From positions 1 to 6,495 of the forward strand of contig JAUYGA010000212.1 of the NCBI GenBank assembly GCA_030690755.1: a DNA stretch of 6,495 nt, in the 5' to 3' direction. The translations under genes and the position numbers were made by a program. Under the pieces are notes generated by a model. It was not told the DNA's origin and did not search any database. It worked only from the letters and a program-made list of their open reading frames with translations. Within the stretch, counting starts at the first letter, position 1. Every line of letters starts with the position of its first letter. Source of the stretch: Nanobdellota archaeon. Its GTDB lineage: Archaea > Nanobdellota > Nanobdellia > Woesearchaeales > JAUYGA01. Positions 5,420 to 6,495 of this stretch are shown in pieces.

Positions 5420-6495
5420 ATGATGTCTGACAGAATAAATGATTACAAATCAAACATCTGGAAGCTTTACTTTTTTCAGTTTTTGCTAGGTTTTCATTTC
5501 TTTTCAGGCGTACTCATACCTTTCTTCACATTGTGGGGAGGATTGACACTTTCGCAAGTCATGATTCTTGAATCTATTTTCATGTTCAGCCTTTTTTTGT
5601 TTGAAACTCCGACAGGAGCGATAGCTGACAGGTTTGGCAGGAAAATATCCATAATGCTTGCTTCTGTGTTTTTTACTATCGGTTTTTTAGTCTACGCATC
5701 ATATCCTAATTTTTATGTTTTTGCTCTCGCTGAAGCGATACTTGGGCTTTCCGTCTCGCTTATATCTGGAGCAAATGAAGCATTGGCTTATGACACTCTG
5801 AAGAAAATAAAAAAGGAAAAAGAGTCAAAAAGGATTTTTAAGAATTTTGAGACAGCGTATCTTTTGGCTATCCTGATTTCAGCCCCTATCGGCGGTTTTC
5901 TTGCATATTATATCGGAATGCGAGAGATTATGTTAGCTTCAGCAATCCCTTCTTTTATCGGTATTTTTGTGGCGCTTTCTATCAAAGAACCTGATTTTGT
6001 CGTCAAGAAAAAAGAAAAGAAGGGTTATTTTAAAATACTCAGCTCAGGCATAAATTATTTTAGAAAGCACACAGTACTCAAGTATCTCGCTTTTGACGCC
6101 ATAACAATTGCGTTAATCGTATACTACATCATATGGCTTTATCAGCCAAAGCTGATGGCGTTTAACCTTCCGATTGTTTATTTTGGAATTGTGCATTCGT
6201 TGATAGTTATTGCAGAACTTTTAGTCCTCTCCAGAATGGCTTATTTTGAGAAACTGACAGGTAAGAAAAACTATCTGTTCTTTTCATCGCTTATTGTTGG
6301 TGTTGGTTTTATACTGCTTGCAATCACGCGAAATGTCTATGTTGCGATTGCTCTCATTTTGATTGTAGGCGGAGTCGGGCTTACTAGAAAGACTTTGTTC
6401 AATAGTTATTACAACAAATACATAGATTCTAAAAACAGAGCAACAGTCCTTTCAACGATATCCATGACACAAAGATTTTTTCAGGGCATCTTTAA
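5420..6495 (+). CDS. Major facilitator superfamily (MFS) transporter, 3' end outside window
   Basis: I translated this frame by hand from the ATG at 5420; it stays open to the right edge (about 358 codons). The ATG at 5423 is an equally good start, and both fit a leaderless mRNA from the TATA box at 5393-5400. It is an integral membrane protein with a short polar N-terminus (MMSDRINDYKSNIWK) and then a series of hydrophobic helices, of which about 11 are in view. MFS motif A is clear after TM2: ETPTGAIADRFGRK (62-75), with D70, R71, G73 and R74. SGANEALAYDTL (116-127), after TM4, is a signature of one archaeal/bacterial MFS branch. A basic cytoplasmic loop (KKIKKEKESKR, 128-138) follows, and RATVLS lies near the right edge. 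MFS proteins are secondary carriers driven by ion or substrate gradients. Substrate and direction are unknown; drug-efflux-like carriers share this pattern. Nothing links it functionally to orc1 beyond the shared promoter. Confidence 0.9.
   Translation, partial: MMSDRINDYKSNIWKLYFFQFLLGFHFFSGVLIPFFTLWGGLTLSQVMILESIFMFSLFLFETPTGAIADRFGRKISIMLASVFFTIGFLVYASYPNFYVFALAEAILGLSVSLISGANEALAYDTLKKIKKEKESKRIFKNFETAYLLAILISAPIGGFLAYYIGMREIMLASAIPSFIGIFVALSIKEPDFVVKKKEKKGYFKILSSGINYFRKHTVLKYLAFDAITIALIVYYIIWLYQPKLMAFNLPIVYFGIVHSLIVIAELLVLSRMAYFEKLTGKKNYLFFSSLIVGVGFILLAITRNVYVAIALILIVGGVGLTRKTLFNSYYNKYIDSKNRATVLSTISMTQRFFQGIF

Noticed and set aside
5412..5422. A three-codon mini-frame ATG GTT TTA TGA overlapping the MFS start.
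   Set aside because: The predicted transcript begins at about 5420-5423, so this frame would not be in the mRNA.

Overview
The window reads as AT-rich archaeal chromosome. Three things point to this: an Orc1/Cdc6-type initiator ATPase, a TrmB-family winged-helix regulator, and A/T-rich TATA boxes about 26 bases upstream of start codons, which implies leaderless or near-leaderless mRNAs. The compact genes, short intergenic gaps and MFS sequence style fit a DPANN-type lineage (Woesearchaeota/Pacearchaeota-like). That placement is an inference, not a demonstration.

Layout. (1) Positions 2-874, plus strand: the 3' end of an unidentified basic protein, then a HAD-superfamily phosphatase (224-874). 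(2) Positions 904-2861, minus strand: three tightly packed genes transcribed leftward (166 aa, then 202 aa, then 281 aa). I recognise none of them. They lie head to head with a TrmB-like regulator (2960-3691, plus). The 98-base gap between the two units carries a TATA box for each direction and an inverted repeat between them. (3) Positions 3775-5333, minus: a degenerate receiver-like protein (3775-4182) downstream of an Orc1/Cdc6 ATPase (4260-5333). (4) Position 5420 to the right edge, plus: an MFS transporter, cut by the window, diverging from orc1 across a single TATA-like element.

How the parts may work together. The regulator with its divergent three-gene operon is the most system-like unit. 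One local TrmB-like protein probably controls an operon of unknown function, and the last two genes of that operon overlap at their stop and start codons. The operon uses CGN arginine codons more often than its neighbours, which may mean separate ancestry. The orc1/receiver pair could link replication initiation to a regulatory protein that has lost its phosphorylation site. A T-rich motif near each end of orc1 could be an initiator or regulator site.

No tRNA, rRNA, CRISPR array, insertion sequence or long repeat is visible. There is no gene-free stretch longer than 100 bases.
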